A stretch of 54,644 nt of DNA from the NCBI GenBank assembly GCA_020742395.1, contig DYWZ01000041.1, positions 1 through 54,644 of the forward strand, given 5' to 3'. The stretch is from Enterococcus columbae (GTDB taxonomy: Bacteria > Bacillota > Bacilli > Lactobacillales > Enterococcaceae). The notes beneath the pieces are model-generated. The model was not told the DNA's origin. It saw nothing but the letters and a program-made list of their open reading frames with translations, and ran no database searches. The position numbers and the translations under genes were made by a program. Below, piece by piece: positions 18,730 through 31,565 of this stretch; position 1 is the first letter of the stretch, and the number at the start of each line of letters is the position of its first letter.

Positions 18730-20001
18730 TTATTTTACAGTTTTCATCAATTTTAATGATTCTTTAAAAGCAGCCAGAACTCCTTTATCATTATATACCA
18801 AAACGTTAGCTTTATACATTTTACCTGATAAGATCATCACAACAGCTGTTACCAAAATATTCAATACTAAGCTAATACATGCACTTGGATAACTCACTAC
18901 TTCATTAACAATTCTAAGCGGCATAGCAAAACTAGACCAGTAAGGAATATAAGAAGTAACGGTTAAAATTGGACTTTGCGTATTCGTAAAACTGAAGATT
19001 AACCCACCAAAATAGCCAATCATCGCTAAATACATTACCGGCATGACAGCTTTAGAGGTTTCTTCTGCCCGATTTACTAATGAGCCTGCTACTGCAGATA
19101 AGACTGCGTATTGAACAATTCCCGACAATACAAAACCAACGATTAACACGATATTAACAAGTAACGCCCAGCTAAAATGTGTCCCAAAATCAATACTTGC
19201 TAGAAATGGTGCTATCTGCTCATTGTCTCTAAATTGATATAAGCCAAAAATAAAAAGTGGAATATATACGAGCATTTGCGTTAAACCAACAAGAATAACC
19301 CCCATAATTTTACCATAGTAATGTGTACTTGCTTTCGTACTAGATAAGATAATTTCCATAATCCGGCTACCTTTTTCCGTAGCGACTTCTTGCGCAATAA
19401 TATTGGCATAGTTAGCAATAAACAAGAAAAGGATAATAGTACAAGCAAAACCAATAATCATTTGAGCTACCGCACCATCATCTTGTTTTTTCAAAAGATG
19501 GCCTTGACTATTTACAGTTACTTTATTGATTGTTATCGGTACTTGTTGATCCAACTGAGCTAATTGTTGAGCAGAAAGACCAAATTTTTGTGCTGAAAGC
19601 TGATGTTGCATTTGATTCAGCAACATACGGATTTTTAATTGTAAACTAGTTTCAACATTTTCTTTCGCTAATAATTTAGCTTGAAGCACATCTTTGGAAG
19701 TATCTAAAATAAGCAACGCATCAATTTTATCTTTAGCTAATTGCTGCTCACCTTGTTTTAAAGATTGTATCACATTAAAGTTAAATTCTTTTGATTGACT
19801 TAAAGCATTAGCAACCATTTGTTGTTGATCATAAACGCCTATTTTATCAATAGAAGAAGCATCAGACATGAATTTTCCCATACCATAATACAATCCCCCA
19901 AAAACTAAAGGTGCCAAAACCATAATCAAGAATGCCGCTGAGCGAACTTGTTTTTTATAAACATTTAAAGCAATAATCCAAAATTTACTCATTTTCTGCA
20001 C
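18730..20001 (-). CDS. ABC-2 type transporter permease (NatB-like)
   Basis: A membrane subunit of 423 residues with one N-terminal transmembrane segment (about 22-42), a long extracytoplasmic region (about 45-185) and a C-terminal block of about six transmembrane segments, the NatB/YhaP layout. The motif IAQEVATEKGSRIMEIILSS (about 205-225) is the conserved cytoplasmic stretch of this family. B. subtilis NatAB exports sodium, but the substrate here is not deducible. It overlaps the ATPase gene by 17 bases. Confidence 0.88.
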   Translation of the reverse strand: MQKMSKFWIIALNVYKKQVRSAAFLIMVLAPLVFGGLYYGMGKFMSDASSIDKIGVYDQQQMVANALSQSKEFNFNVIQSLKQGEQQLAKDKIDALLILDTSKDVLQAKLLAKENVETSLQLKIRMLLNQMQHQLSAQKFGLSAQQLAQLDQQVPITINKVTVNSQGHLLKKQDDGAVAQMIIGFACTIILFLFIANYANIIAQEVATEKGSRIMEIILSSTKASTHYYGKIMGVILVGLTQMLVYIPLFIFGLYQFRDNEQIAPFLASIDFGTHFSWALLVNIVLIVGFVLSGIVQYAVLSAVAGSLVNRAEETSKAVMPVMYLAMIGYFGGLIFSFTNTQSPILTVTSYIPYWSSFAMPLRIVNEVVSYPSACISLVLNILVTAVVMILSGKMYKANVLVYNDKGVLAAFKESLKLMKTVK

Positions 20002-20884
20002 CTGCTTTCATCTTGAAAATCTCTTCTAAGGTAGGTGGTTGTTGATTAAACATTGGAATATATCCATCTTTAGTCACTAATTGAAAAATTTCTTTACCTA
20101 TTTCTGGATTGCTTAAATGAAGCACTGTTAGATGGGCATTACGAACTTCTACTTTCTCCACACCAGGCATTTTCTCAAAATGATAACTAGAATAATCACC
20201 TTCTAAATACAAGCGACTTCTGCCAAAGGATTCACGGATTTCTTGAACATTTCCTTTCAATACCGTCTTACCATTTTTCAACATAATCAACTGATCACAG
20301 ATTTGTTCTACATTATCCATATTATGACTGGAAAAAATGACACAAGCATTTGCCTGACGCAACTGGATAATCGCATTTTTCATAATTTGCGCATTGACTG
20401 GATCCAATCCACTGAATGGTTCATCTAAAATGACTAATTTGGGCTGATGAATTAAAGTCGCAATTAATTGCACTTTTTGCTGATTACCTTTAGATAAGGT
20501 TTGGACTTTATCCGTTTTTCTGCCCTTAACCTGAAACCGATCTAACCAATCATCAATTTGTGGCGCAATCTCTTTTCGGGATTTTCCGCGCAACTCAGCA
20601 AAAAATAATAATTGCTCCTCAATAGTTAACTTCGGATACAACCCTCGTTCTTCGGGTAAATAACCGATAATGTTATAATCCTTTTCACCAATTACTTGCC
20701 CATTCCATAAAACTTTACCCTCATCAGCTTGAATAAAATCTAAAATCAAACGAAACGTGGTAGTCTTACCTGCACCATTTTGACCAATAAGACCTAAAAT
20801 AGAACCGGGTTGGATTTCAAAAGAAAGGTGATCTACTGCAGTATAATCACCAAATTTTTTTACCAACGAATGCACTTCTAACAT
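19985..20884 (-). CDS. ABC transporter ATP-binding protein (NatA-like)
   Basis: A 299-residue ATPase with Walker A GQNGAGKTT (about 34-42), signature LSKGNQQK (about 134), Walker B LVILDEPFSGLDP and H-loop SSHN, plus a C-terminal extension usual for ATPases that pair with ABC-2 permeases. It energises the permease encoded directly downstream. The start follows AAAGGATGTG. Confidence 0.92.
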   Translation of the reverse strand: MLEVHSLVKKFGDYTAVDHLSFEIQPGSILGLIGQNGAGKTTTFRLILDFIQADEGKVLWNGQVIGEKDYNIIGYLPEERGLYPKLTIEEQLLFFAELRGKSRKEIAPQIDDWLDRFQVKGRKTDKVQTLSKGNQQKVQLIATLIHQPKLVILDEPFSGLDPVNAQIMKNAIIQLRQANACVIFSSHNMDNVEQICDQLIMLKNGKTVLKGNVQEIRESFGRSRLYLEGDYSSYHFEKMPGVEKVEVRNAHLTVLHLSNPEIGKEIFQLVTKDGYIPMFNQQPPTLEEIFKMKAGAENE

Positions 20885-20928
20885 TTTTACACATCCTTTT
20901 AAATATTAGCATTTATTAACTATATATT

Positions 20929-20934
20929 ATTATA
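20929..20934 (-). promoter_or_regulatory. Extended -10 element upstream of the ABC exporter operon
   Basis: The minus strand reads TGATATAAT, a TGn extension and perfect hexamer, 45 bases upstream of the ATPase gene. No good -35 is seen. Confidence 0.5.
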
Positions 20935-20964
20935 TCATAACGAATTTTGTTTTTATATAAAAAC

Positions 20965-20996
20965 AAAAAGAGGTTTCATTATCGAAACCTCTTTTT
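20965..20996 (-). terminator. Intrinsic terminator of the pdh operon
   Basis: AAAAAGAGGTTTC and GAAACCTCTTTTT form a perfect 13-bp stem with a 6-base loop, 14 bases after the pdhD stop codon. Confidence 0.9.
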
Positions 20997-21009
20997 AAAT
21001 CAAATATCA

Positions 21010-22416
21010 TTAAATATGAATTGGTAAGCCTAAAGCTAGTTCAGCTGTATCCATTACAATCTCACCTAAAGATGGATGTGGATGAATCGTTAAAGCGATA
21101 TCTTCGGCATTCATCCCTGATTCAACAGCCAATGATAATTCAGAAATCATATCACTTGCACCCACACCAGCAACCTGTGCACCGATAATGACATTATCTT
21201 CTTCAGTAGTAACTAGACGGACAAAGCCTTCCGTTTTACCTAAAGAAATAGCACGACCATTACCTGATAATGGGAATTTATATGATTTAGCTTTTAATCC
21301 AGCAGCCTTTGCTTCAGCAATAGTCATACCAACAGTTGCCAATTCAGGATCTGTAAAGGCTACGGCAGGCATTGCTTTGTAATCAACTGCCACTTTCTTA
21401 CCAGAGATTGCTTCAGCAGCAATTTTGGCTTCATAACTTGCTTTATGTGCAAGCGCAGCACCTGGAACAATGTCACCGATTGCGTAGATATTTTTCACAT
21501 TGGTACGACCTTGAGCATCAACCGGAATTAAACCACGTTCACCAATTTCAACACCCGCTTGCTCTAAGCCCATGTCATCTGTATTCGGACGGCGACCAAC
21601 TGTAACCATCACATAATCAGCTACGATTGATTGCTCTTTACCATCGACTTCATATTTAACCGTTACAGATGAACCATTGTCGATTGCTTCTTTAGCCATC
21701 GCATTGGTAATCACTTGGATGCCTTTTTTATTAAAGTCATCTTCAACAAGTTTCACCATATCTTTTTCAAAGGTTGGCAAGATTTGTGGTGAACCTTCTA
21801 AAATAGTCACTTCAGCACCTAGGTTAGCATAAGCGCCTCCTAATTCAGCACCGATAACCCCACCACCGATGATGACAAATTTCTTAGGTACTTCTTTTAA
21901 TGCCAATCCACCAGTAGAATCTAAAATGCGACCACCAAATTTGAAGCCTTTGATTTCGATTGGGCGAGAACCAGTTGCCACAATTGCATTATTAAATGAA
22001 TAAGTTTGTGCAGCATCATCATTGATTACACGTAAAGTATGGTCATCAACGAAAAAGGCAGAACCAGTAATCACTTCAACTTTATTTTTCTTAAGCAAGA
22101 AAGAGACACCAGTTGTTAATTTTTTAACAACGCCATTATCTTTCCAATCTTGTGTTTTTTCAAAATCTAAAGTCACATTTTCTGCACTCACGCCAAACAT
22201 CGTTGAATCTAAAGACTCTTGATAATGATGCCCTGCAGCAATCAATGCTTTAGATGGAATACATCCGACATTTAAACATACCCCACCGATATATTCACGT
22301 TCAATAATGGCAACTTTTTGACCTAATTGTGCAGCACGAATTGCAGCCACATATCCACCAGGTCCAGCTCCAATTACGACTGTATCTAATTCTACAGCGA
22401 AATCTCCTACTACCAT
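21010..22416 (-). CDS. pdhD: Dihydrolipoyl dehydrogenase (E3 of pyruvate dehydrogenase)
   Basis: FAD-dependent disulfide oxidoreductase that reoxidises the dihydrolipoyl arms of E2 and passes electrons to NAD. The 468-residue chain has the FAD motif [10 protein letters not shown] (16-25), the redox disulfide GGVCLNVGC (Cys47/Cys52), the NAD-binding [17 protein letters not shown] (about 184) and the C-terminal His-Glu pair in HPHPSLGE. It is the last gene of the operon and starts 7 bases after pdhC. Confidence 0.96.
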   Translation of the reverse strand: MVVGDFAVELDTVVIGAGPGGYVAAIRAAQLGQKVAIIEREYIGGVCLNVGCIPSKALIAAGHHYQESLDSTMFGVSAENVTLDFEKTQDWKDNGVVKKLTTGVSFLLKKNKVEVITGSAFFVDDHTLRVINDDAAQTYSFNNAIVATGSRPIEIKGFKFGGRILDSTGGLALKEVPKKFVIIGGGVIGAELGGAYANLGAEVTILEGSPQILPTFEKDMVKLVEDDFNKKGIQVITNAMAKEAIDNGSSVTVKYEVDGKEQSIVADYVMVTVGRRPNTDDMGLEQAGVEIGERGLIPVDAQGRTNVKNIYAIGDIVPGAALAHKASYEAKIAAEAISGKKVAVDYKAMPAVAFTDPELATVGMTIAEAKAAGLKAKSYKFPLSGNGRAISLGKTEGFVRLVTTEEDNVIIGAQVAGVGASDMISELSLAVESGMNAEDIALTIHPHPSLGEIVMDTAELALGLPIHI

Positions 22417-22423
22417 TTATCTA

Positions 22424-24034
22424 TCATCCTTCCATTAATAATAGCTCTGGATCAGCTAATAAACGTTTAATATTATTCATCGCTTGTTGGGCAGTTGCAC
22501 CATCAACAATACGGTGGTCAAAGCTTAGTGATAATTTCATCACACGACCAACAGCTAATTCACCTTCAGCATTGACAATAGGTTGTTGGGTAATGGTACC
22601 TACACCTAAAATAGCAACTTCTGGATAGTTAATAACTGGTGTGAACCAACCACCACCAACAGAACCAATATTACTGATGGTAATTGAACCATTTCGCATA
22701 TCTTCAGCAGCTAATTTGCCTTCATGAGCTAATTTAGCTTTGGCATTAATTTCGTCCGCAATCGCAAACAAGCCTTTGCGATCTGCATCTTTTACATTCG
22801 GTACATATAAACCATGGTCGGTATCTGTTGCAATACCGATATTGTAATAATGTTTGAAGACAATTTCTTGACTTGCATCATCAATTGAAGCGTTCAAGAT
22901 AGGATATTTCTTCACTGTTGCAGTTAATGCTTTAACGATATATGGTAAGAAGGTTAATTTAGTACCATTTGCTGCAGCAACATCTTTAAATTTCTTACGT
23001 TGATCCCATAATTTAGATACTTCCACTTCATCATGTAACGTAACATGTGGCGCTGTATGTTTGCTGTTAACCATCGCTTTAGAGATTGCTTTACGTGTAG
23101 CTGACATTTTCTCACGTGTTTCAAGCTCAGCAAGATTTGAAGTAAATGGTTTCTTCACTTCAGGTGCTTTTACTGGAGCAGCTGCTGGAGTTGTAGTTGC
23201 TTGTACTTCTTGAACAGGAGCACTTGCAGGCGCAGCAGCAGCTTGGACAGGAGCACCACCAGCTAAGAATTGATCAATATCCGCTTTAATTACACGTCCA
23301 CCTTTTCCACTTGGTGTAACTAAAGTGATATCAACATCTTTTTCACGTGCATATTGGCGAACAGATGGCATTGCCAATACACGTTTATTTGGATTAGCTG
23401 CAGTTACCACAGTTGCTGGAGCTTGAGCAGCTGGTGTAGCAGTTTCAGCACTAGGCGCACTTGCAGTCGCAGTAGCTGGGCCATTATGACCAGGTGCATC
23501 AATTTCAACTAACACATCACCAACTGTCGCTACTGTACCTTCTGAAACTAAGATATTTTTCACCACACCGGTTACTGGAGATGGAATTTCTTCCACTGAT
23601 TTATCATTTTGTACTTCTAATAAAGTATCATCTTCATTGATGGTATCGCCGACTTTAACAAACCATTTTACGATTTCGCCTTCTGCAATCCCTTCACCGA
23701 TATCCGGTAATTTAAATTGGAAGAAGCTACCTGCATTTGCTGTAGGTGCTGCTTCTTGAGCAGGAGCAGCAGCTGGAGCAGCATTGTCTTCGTGACCAGG
23801 TGCATCAATTTCAACTAATACATCACCAACACTAGCTACTGTACCTTCTGAAACTAAGATATTTTTTACCACACCGGTTACTGGAGATGGAATTTCTTCC
23901 ACTGATTTATCATTTTGTACTTCTAATAAAGTATCATCTTCATTGATGGTATCGCCGACTTTAACGAACCATTTTACGATTTCGCCTTCTGCAATACCTT
24001 CACCAATATCTGGTAATTTAAATTGAAATGCCAT
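22424..24034 (-). CDS. pdhC: Dihydrolipoyllysine acetyltransferase (E2 of pyruvate dehydrogenase), two lipoyl domains
   Basis: Core of the PDH complex, carrying acetyl groups on lipoyl-lysine and handing them to CoA. The 536 residues comprise two lipoyl domains (about 2-80 and 104-182, lipoylated Lys43 and Lys145 in NDKSVEE), Ala/Pro-rich hinges, a peripheral subunit-binding domain (about 220-255, [19 protein letters not shown]) and the catalytic domain ending with [12 protein letters not shown]. The two lipoyl copies are almost identical in DNA as well as protein (about ten mismatches in 235 bases, offset 306 bases), implying recent duplication or gene conversion. Confidence 0.96.
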   Translation of the reverse strand: MAFQFKLPDIGEGIAEGEIVKWFVKVGDTINEDDTLLEVQNDKSVEEIPSPVTGVVKNILVSEGTVASVGDVLVEIDAPGHEDNAAPAAAPAQEAAPTANAGSFFQFKLPDIGEGIAEGEIVKWFVKVGDTINEDDTLLEVQNDKSVEEIPSPVTGVVKNILVSEGTVATVGDVLVEIDAPGHNGPATATASAPSAETATPAAQAPATVVTAANPNKRVLAMPSVRQYAREKDVDITLVTPSGKGGRVIKADIDQFLAGGAPVQAAAAPASAPVQEVQATTTPAAAPVKAPEVKKPFTSNLAELETREKMSATRKAISKAMVNSKHTAPHVTLHDEVEVSKLWDQRKKFKDVAAANGTKLTFLPYIVKALTATVKKYPILNASIDDASQEIVFKHYYNIGIATDTDHGLYVPNVKDADRKGLFAIADEINAKAKLAHEGKLAAEDMRNGSITISNIGSVGGGWFTPVINYPEVAILGVGTITQQPIVNAEGELAVGRVMKLSLSFDHRIVDGATAQQAMNNIKRLLADPELLLMEG

Positions 24035-24056
24035 TGATTTTCTCCCTTTCTTAAGC

Positions 24057-25034
24057 CTAGAAATTCACGATTTCTTTCACTTTTTCTTCAATGTCAGTAG
24101 CATTTGGTAACCAAATATTTTCAGCTTGACCAAATGGGAAGACTGTATCTGGAGCACTTACACGACCAATAGGTGCTTCTAATGAAAGAATTGCACGTTC
24201 TGCAATTTCAGAAGCAACCATCGCACCAACACCCGCTTGACGTTGCGCTTCTTGAACGATTACCACTCGACCTGTTTTTTCAACAGAAGCAATAATTGTA
24301 TCAATATCTAATGGAGCCACTGTACGTAAGTCGATAATTTCAGCATCAATACCTTCTTTTGCTAAATTATCAGCTGCTTTAATTGCTTCACGTACCATCG
24401 CACCATAAGTAATGATTGAAACGTCTTTTCCTTCGCGAGTAACTGCCGCTTTATCTAATGGCACTTCGTATGCTTCATCTGGCACTTCCTCACGGAAAGA
24501 ACGATATAATTTCATATGTTCTAAGAAAACAACTGGATCATTGCTACGAATAGAAGCAATTAATAATCCTTTTGCATCATATGGATTTGAAGGAATCACT
24601 ACACGAATACCAGGTGATTGCGCAATCAAACCTTCTAAGTTATCTGAGTGCAATTCTGGCGTATGCACCCCACCACCAAATGGTGAACGAATAGTCACTG
24701 GCATATTACGTGTGCCACCCATACGGTAACGAGTACGGGCAATTTGTGCAACAACTTCATCCATCGCTTCAAAAACGAAACCGAAGAATTGTAACTCAGG
24801 CACTGGGCGATAACCTTCTAAAGCTAAACCAAATGCCATACCAGCAATTCCAGATTCAGCTAACGGTGTATCAAATACACGATCTTCACCAAATTTTTCT
24901 TGTAGGCCTTCAGTCGCACGGAATACCCCTCCGTTTTTACCAACGTCTTCACCAAAAATTAATACATTCTCATCATTTGCTAACTCTAAGGCTAAGGCGT
25001 CAGTGATTGCTTGAATCATTGTCTTTTGTGCCAT
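24057..25034 (-). CDS. pdhB: Pyruvate dehydrogenase E1 component, beta subunit
   Basis: Beta subunit of the thiamine diphosphate-dependent E1 decarboxylase (325 residues, full length). It has the N-terminal pyrimidine-binding transketolase domain ([19 protein letters not shown]) and the C-terminal transketolase domain ([20 protein letters not shown]). It sits 2 bases downstream of pdhA and 22 bases before pdhC. It could in principle be a branched-chain 2-oxoacid E1 beta, but the E2 partner and context favour pyruvate. Confidence 0.95.
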   Translation of the reverse strand: MAQKTMIQAITDALALELANDENVLIFGEDVGKNGGVFRATEGLQEKFGEDRVFDTPLAESGIAGMAFGLALEGYRPVPELQFFGFVFEAMDEVVAQIARTRYRMGGTRNMPVTIRSPFGGGVHTPELHSDNLEGLIAQSPGIRVVIPSNPYDAKGLLIASIRSNDPVVFLEHMKLYRSFREEVPDEAYEVPLDKAAVTREGKDVSIITYGAMVREAIKAADNLAKEGIDAEIIDLRTVAPLDIDTIIASVEKTGRVVIVQEAQRQAGVGAMVASEIAERAILSLEAPIGRVSAPDTVFPFGQAENIWLPNATDIEEKVKEIVNF

Positions 25035-25036
25035 AA

Positions 25037-26513
<1,477 letters not shown>

Positions 26514-26551
26514 AAAAAAAGATAAGAGTAATCCGATAAATCACTCTTATC
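26514..26551 (-). terminator. Intrinsic terminator downstream of guaC
   Basis: GATAAGAGT (26521-26529) and ACTCTTATC (26543-26551) form a hairpin followed on the minus strand by seven T residues, 18 bases after the guaC stop. Confidence 0.85.
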
Positions 26552-26568
26552 CCTATCAATCTTTAATA

Positions 26569-27555
26569 TTAAATTGTATCGCCATTAAAGATAGAATTTT
26601 TCACGATGACATAATCCACTTTACGAATGGCTTCTAAATCTTTCCCACCTGCATAAGAGATAGAAGACTGTAAATCCTGTTGCATTTCAATTAATGTATC
26701 TTTTAAAGAACCTTTGTGTTGAATCCAAATCTTTTTCCCTTCAACATTTTTACGTTCACCTTTTTGAAACTCTGAGGCTGAACCAAAGTATTCCTTATAG
26801 ACAACTCCATTTTCTACTTTTGTTTCACCGGGTGATTCTTCATGGCCGGCAAATAATGAACCAATCATCACCATCGTTGCCCCAAAACGTACAGATTTAG
26901 CAATATCGCCGTGTGTGCGAATGCCTCCATCAGCAATTAAAGGTTTACGTGCGGCCTTAGCACACCAACGTAAAGCAGCAAGCTGCCAACCGCCTGTACC
27001 AAAACCGGTTTTAATTTTGGTAATACAAACCTTACCTGGACCAATTCCAACTTTGGTTGCATCAGCACCTGCATTTTCAAGTTCACGAACAGCTTCAGGT
27101 GTACCAACATTCCCAGCAATTACAAAAGTATCCGGTAACAAACGTTTAATGTGTTGAATCATTTCGATAACTGAATTAGCGTGGCCATGTGCAATATCAA
27201 TTGTAATATAATCAGGGACTAAGTTTTCAGAAGCAAGCTGTTCAATAAAGATATATTCTCCAGCCTTTACGCCTACAGAAATTGAGGTAATTAAATTTTT
27301 AGCCTTCATTTTTTTGATAAAAGGTATACGCGCTTCTTCGTCAAAACGATGCATGATATAAAAATAGCCGTTTTCAGCTAAGAATTCCGCAATAGGCTCA
27401 TCAACAATGGTTTGCATATTAGCTGGAACCACTGGCATTTTAAAACGATGCTTTCCTAAAGTTACCGTTGTATCACATTCTGAACGGCTATTTACAATAC
27501 ATTTGTTTGGTATCAGTTGAATATCCTCATAATCAAAAACTTTCATATCAAACAT
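26569..27555 (-). CDS. guaC: GMP reductase
   Basis: NADPH-dependent conversion of GMP to IMP plus ammonia, linking guanine nucleotides back to the common purine precursor. The 328-residue protein is a short IMPDH/GMPR barrel without CBS domains, which separates it from GuaB. The catalytic loop [11 protein letters not shown] has Cys177, and the nearby [13 protein letters not shown] is typical of the Firmicute GuaC type. It has its own terminator. A CGAAC motif inside the hairpin upstream (27686-27698) may bring it under PurR control. Confidence 0.94.
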   Translation of the reverse strand: MFDMKVFDYEDIQLIPNKCIVNSRSECDTTVTLGKHRFKMPVVPANMQTIVDEPIAEFLAENGYFYIMHRFDEEARIPFIKKMKAKNLITSISVGVKAGEYIFIEQLASENLVPDYITIDIAHGHANSVIEMIQHIKRLLPDTFVIAGNVGTPEAVRELENAGADATKVGIGPGKVCITKIKTGFGTGGWQLAALRWCAKAARKPLIADGGIRTHGDIAKSVRFGATMVMIGSLFAGHEESPGETKVENGVVYKEYFGSASEFQKGERKNVEGKKIWIQHKGSLKDTLIEMQQDLQSSISYAGGKDLEAIRKVDYVIVKNSIFNGDTI

Positions 27556-27669
27556 TCTCTCTCATCCTTTCAACGAGGCAAAATATAGTGTTTTCTTAAC
27601 ACCATTGAGTAGTTTAACGAATAGTCACCTATAATTGCAAGCAATTTTAGTGTAAATCAATAAAAAAAT

Positions 27670-27703
27670 AAAGGAATGTTCGCAAAATCCCGAACATTCC
27701 TTT
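27670..27703 (-). terminator. Intrinsic terminator downstream of the aldo-keto reductase gene
   Basis: AAAGGAATGTTCG and CGAACATTCCTTT form a perfect 13-bp stem with an 8-base loop and A/T-rich tails on both sides. The right arm contains CCGAACATT, the core of a PurBox. Confidence 0.85.
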
Positions 27704-27711
27704 AAAAATTC

Positions 27712-28626
27712 TTAAGGTAGCATATTGCCAGCAGCAAGATAAAGCTTATACCAATCCTCTTTGCTTAGTTGAACCTCGCTAGACTTCGCAATTTCAACGA
27801 TACGACTTGGGGTCATTGTACCAGCAATGACTTGGAAATTAGCTGGATGACTTAAAATCCAGGCACTCGCTAAGCCAGTTGGTGTAATGCCATATTTTTC
27901 AGCCATTTCTTCTAAGGCTTGGTTTAACTCTGGGAATTTCTCATTGCCAATAAAGACGCCTTCAAAGAAACCATATTGGTAAGGTGACCATGCTTGGATA
28001 GTCATGTCATGCAGACGTGAATACATCAACAACCCACCATCATGATCAAAACTTCCCGGTGTCTTCATATTTACTTGTAGCTCTTGATCAATCATGCCCG
28101 TATGCATCAAACCAAATTGTAGTTGATTCGCTACTAAAGGTTGTTGAACACCCTTTTTCAAAAATTCAATTTGCATAGGATTTTGATTGCTTACACCAAA
28201 ATAACGCACTTTACCCGCTTGGTGCAAAGCTTCAAACGCTTCGTTCACTTCAAATGGATCCATCCAAGCATCCGGTCTATGTAATAATAAAGAATCTAAG
28301 TAATCCACACGTAAACGTTTTAGACTACCTTCTACCGCTTCAATAATATGTTCTTTTGAAAAATCAAATAGCTTTCCTGGAATAATCCCACATTTTGATT
28401 GGATGAATAAATCTTCTCGTTTAATTGAAGTCTTTGCTAAAGCATCGGCAAAAATCGTTTCACAATCGCCTCCGCCATAAATATCCGCATGGTCAATAAA
28501 AGTAATTCCATGATCATATGCCGTTTGAATCACTTCAACTGGATCTTGCGCCTTATTTAAGCGCATGCAACCAAACACAACAGCTGACACTTGTTCATTC
28601 GTTGTACCAAATTTAATTTTTTTCAT
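27712..28626 (-). CDS. Aldo/keto reductase family oxidoreductase (YdhF-like)
   Basis: NAD(P)H-dependent TIM-barrel reductase of 304 residues. The family pattern is present: the catalytic Asp/Tyr region FIDHADIYGGGDCE (about 47-60), the catalytic histidine in LLLHRPD (about 118), and the C-terminal cofactor-binding IAGTMTPSRI. It resembles E. coli YdhF; the substrate is unknown. I chose the ATG at 28626 with GGAGGTG upstream, since an in-frame TTG at 28641 overlaps that Shine-Dalgarno sequence. It stands between terminators of purD and itself and so is a separate unit within the purine block. Confidence 0.88.
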   Translation of the reverse strand: MKKIKFGTTNEQVSAVVFGCMRLNKAQDPVEVIQTAYDHGITFIDHADIYGGGDCETIFADALAKTSIKREDLFIQSKCGIIPGKLFDFSKEHIIEAVEGSLKRLRVDYLDSLLLHRPDAWMDPFEVNEAFEALHQAGKVRYFGVSNQNPMQIEFLKKGVQQPLVANQLQFGLMHTGMIDQELQVNMKTPGSFDHDGGLLMYSRLHDMTIQAWSPYQYGFFEGVFIGNEKFPELNQALEEMAEKYGITPTGLASAWILSHPANFQVIAGTMTPSRIVEIAKSSEVQLSKEDWYKLYLAAGNMLP

Positions 28627-28689
28627 TTTACACACCTCCAAAAGTTCATTTTAGAACACTTTTTATTCGATGTAAAGCGTTTTCTACAA

Positions 28690-28727
28690 AAAATATCGAA
28701 GCATAAAAGAGTATGCTTCGATATTTT
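28690..28727 (-). terminator. Intrinsic terminator of the purC-D operon
   Basis: AAATATCGAAGCATA and TATGCTTCGATATTT form a perfect 15-bp stem with a 6-base loop and T-rich tail, directly after the purD stop codon. Confidence 0.9.
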
Positions 28728-28733
28728 TCGTAG

Positions 28734-29990
28734 TTATTTAAATGCTTTGAAGCCAATATCCTTGCGATAATAAAATTCGTTTAATTGTTGCTTATTGAGA
28801 TAGTCATAAACGTTTTTTTGTGCTTCCTCTAGATTTTTCCCTTGCGCTGACACCAAAAAGACCCGACCACCATTTGAATATAACTGATTTTGCTGCTCTT
28901 TCACGCCGGCATAGTAGACTTGTTGGATATCTGTATTAGCTAATACCGGTAAAGGAATATCTTTTTGATACTCATCCGGATAGCCTGGTGCTGTGACAAC
29001 AACGCCTAAGGTAGCAAAGTCATGCCATTCAATCAGAGGCGTGCGATCATTTAGTAAATCCTCAATAATCTGAGCCAAGCTTGATTTTAAGCGCGGTAAC
29101 ACCACTTGAGTTTCTGGATCACCAAATCGCGCATTGAACTCAATCACCTTTGGCCCTTCAGCTGTTGCAATCAACCCAGCATATAAAATACCCGTAAATG
29201 GCGTTTGGCGATCAACCATACCATCTGCAGCTTTTTGCACAATTTGATCAATGGCATCAGCTACCATTTCAGCTGGAATTTGAGGGACTGGCGAATAAGC
29301 CCCCATTCCACCAGTATTTGGACCTTTATCCCCATCAAAAATACGTTTGTGATCTTGGGCAATCACCATTGGATAGACTTGTTTGCCTTTAACAAAAGAA
29401 AGCAAGGAGAATTCTTCACCTTCAAGAAATTCTTCAATGACCACCTTAGCTGAGCTTTTACCAAACTTGTGATTGACTAACATGGCTTCTAAGGCTCTGA
29501 TTGCTTCTTCTTCATCCATTGCAACAACCACACCTTTACCGGCAGCTAGACCATCTGCTTTAATGACAATTGGCGCACCATTTGCTAAAACATAGGCTTT
29601 CGCCGCTTCAAAGTCACTAAAGGTCTGATATTTTGCAGTTGGAATTTGATAATCAATCATTAGCTGTTTCGCAAAATCTTTTGACCCTTCAATCATAGCA
29701 GCAGCTTGGTTTGGACCAAAGATTTTTAAATCTGCAGCTTGAAAATCATTCACAATCCCGTTTAGAAGTGGAATTTCTGGTCCAACAAATGTCCAGTCAA
29801 TCTGCTGACTTTTTACAAATTGAATCAAAGCTTCATGATCATTTTCAGCAATATCAACTAGCTGAACGCCATCCTTTCGCATTCCTGGATTGCCTTTCGC
29901 GCAAAAGACCGCTTCAACCTGTGCATCTTCTAATAATTTACGGCAAATGGCATGTTCACGACCACCACTACCAATCACTAATATCTTCAT
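28734..29990 (-). CDS. purD: Phosphoribosylamine--glycine ligase
   Basis: GAR synthetase, second step of de novo purine synthesis: phosphoribosylamine + glycine + ATP gives GAR. The 418-residue ATP-grasp protein begins MKILVIGSGGREHAICRKL, has the ATP-binding PIVIKADGLAAGKGVVVA (about 142-159) and the metal-site VIEFNARFGDPETQ (about 290). It is the last gene of the purC-to-purD operon, ahead of a strong terminator. Confidence 0.96.
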   Translation of the reverse strand: MKILVIGSGGREHAICRKLLEDAQVEAVFCAKGNPGMRKDGVQLVDIAENDHEALIQFVKSQQIDWTFVGPEIPLLNGIVNDFQAADLKIFGPNQAAAMIEGSKDFAKQLMIDYQIPTAKYQTFSDFEAAKAYVLANGAPIVIKADGLAAGKGVVVAMDEEEAIRALEAMLVNHKFGKSSAKVVIEEFLEGEEFSLLSFVKGKQVYPMVIAQDHKRIFDGDKGPNTGGMGAYSPVPQIPAEMVADAIDQIVQKAADGMVDRQTPFTGILYAGLIATAEGPKVIEFNARFGDPETQVVLPRLKSSLAQIIEDLLNDRTPLIEWHDFATLGVVVTAPGYPDEYQKDIPLPVLANTDIQQVYYAGVKEQQNQLYSNGGRVFLVSAQGKNLEEAQKNVYDYLNKQQLNEFYYRKDIGFKAFK

Positions 29991-30005
29991 TTGTCGATTC
30001 CTCTC

Positions 30006-31547
30006 TTAATGTCTAAAATGACGAACGTTAGTAAACACCATTGCAATACCGTATTTGTCGGCCATATCAATGGAATCTTGATCTTTTATACTGCCTCCAG
30101 GTTGAATAATTGCTTGAATCCCATTTTGAGCAGCATATTCAACTGAGTCACTCATTGGGAAGAATGCATCAGAACTCATCACAGCGCCTTCAAGCTTGCC
30201 AGCTGCTTTTGCTTGCTCAACAGCAATTTTCACAGAACCTACCCGATTCATTTGACCAGCACCTATACCAACTGTTTGATGCTCATTCGCTAAAAGAATA
30301 GCATTAGATTTCACATGCTTCACTGCTTTCCACGCAAAAATTAAAGCCTGCATTTCTGTTTCAGTTGGTTGACGTTTTGTTACGACTTGCCAGTTTTCAG
30401 GATTTTCTTCGATGACATCTTGATTTTGTACTAATAAACCGCCCAATACAGAAACAAATTCATCTTCCTCGGTATTCTTTTCTGAAAAATCAAGCGTTAA
30501 AAGCCGTAAATTCTTCTTTTGGGCAAGCAAAGCCAAAGCATCCTCTTCAAAGCTTGGGGCAATAATTAATTCTAAGAAAATTGAACGCATCACTTCAGCC
30601 GTCGGTAAATCAACCGGACGATTTAAGACGATAATGCCACCAAAAATAGAAACTTTATCGGCATCAAAACAGCGATCAAACGCGGCTTTAATCGTTGGTC
30701 CTGTACCAATTCCACATGGGTTCATATGTTTTAAAGCAACAGCAGTCGGTTCTGTAAATTCACGAATAATCCGAATAGCTGCATCGGCATCTTTGATATT
30801 ATTATAGGATAATTCTTTACCATTTAATTGCGTAGCGCTGGCCATTGAATAAGCCTTAGGTAAGGTCGAACGATAAAACGATGCTTGTTGATGACTGTTT
30901 TCGCCATAACGCAATGTTTGTCGTAAATCATAAGTCAGCGTTAGTTTTTCAGGAGTCGTTTCACCAACAATTTGGCTAAAGTATTGAGCAATCAAAGCGT
31001 CATAGCTCGCTGTATGACGAAAGGTCTTAGCAGCCAAGCTTTTGCGTGTTTCAAGGCTAGTCTGTCCGTTTGCTTTAATTTCTTCAGCTACCTTGTCATA
31101 GTCACTTGGATCAACAATTACGGTAACACTAGCAAAATTTTTAGCCGCCGAACGCAACATACTAGGACCACCGATATCGATATTTTCAATCGCATCTGCT
31201 TCAGTTACATCAGGTTTTACAATCGTTTCTTTAAAAGGATATAAATTGACCACCACAAAATCAATTGGCGTAATCTCGTGTGCTTGCATCGCTTCTAGAT
31301 GACTAGCAAGATCGCGACGACCAAGTAAGCCACCATGAATTTTTGGATGTAAGGTTTTAACCCGACCATCTAGCATTTCTGGAAAGCCAGTTACCTCTTC
31401 AATACCAATGGTTGGAATATTTTGCTCATCTAATACTTTTTTGGTTCCACCAGTCGAAATAATTTCAACACCAGCAGCTACTAATACGCGAGCAAATTCC
31501 ACTAATCCTGTTTTGTCAGATACACTTAGTAAGGCACGTCTTTTCAT
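30006..31547 (-). CDS. purH: Bifunctional AICAR formyltransferase/IMP cyclohydrolase
   Basis: Catalyses the last two steps to IMP: formylation of AICAR by 10-formyl-THF and ring closure. The protein has the N-terminal MGS-like cyclohydrolase domain ([27 protein letters not shown]) and the C-terminal transformylase domain with the [11 protein letters not shown] motif (about 270-280). I prefer the start at 31547 ([12 protein letters not shown]); an ATG two codons upstream is equally in frame. It lies 15 bases downstream of purN. Confidence 0.96.
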   Translation of the reverse strand: MKRRALLSVSDKTGLVEFARVLVAAGVEIISTGGTKKVLDEQNIPTIGIEEVTGFPEMLDGRVKTLHPKIHGGLLGRRDLASHLEAMQAHEITPIDFVVVNLYPFKETIVKPDVTEADAIENIDIGGPSMLRSAAKNFASVTVIVDPSDYDKVAEEIKANGQTSLETRKSLAAKTFRHTASYDALIAQYFSQIVGETTPEKLTLTYDLRQTLRYGENSHQQASFYRSTLPKAYSMASATQLNGKELSYNNIKDADAAIRIIREFTEPTAVALKHMNPCGIGTGPTIKAAFDRCFDADKVSIFGGIIVLNRPVDLPTAEVMRSIFLELIIAPSFEEDALALLAQKKNLRLLTLDFSEKNTEEDEFVSVLGGLLVQNQDVIEENPENWQVVTKRQPTETEMQALIFAWKAVKHVKSNAILLANEHQTVGIGAGQMNRVGSVKIAVEQAKAAGKLEGAVMSSDAFFPMSDSVEYAAQNGIQAIIQPGGSIKDQDSIDMADKYGIAMVFTNVRHFRH

Positions 31548-31565
31548 GAACATTTATTCCCCATT

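Noticed and set aside
18730..20884. Bacteriocin or antibiotic exporter as the identity of the ABC pair
   Set aside because: No precursor peptide, immunity or modification gene is nearby, and the permease layout is the general NatB type; the substrate is left open.
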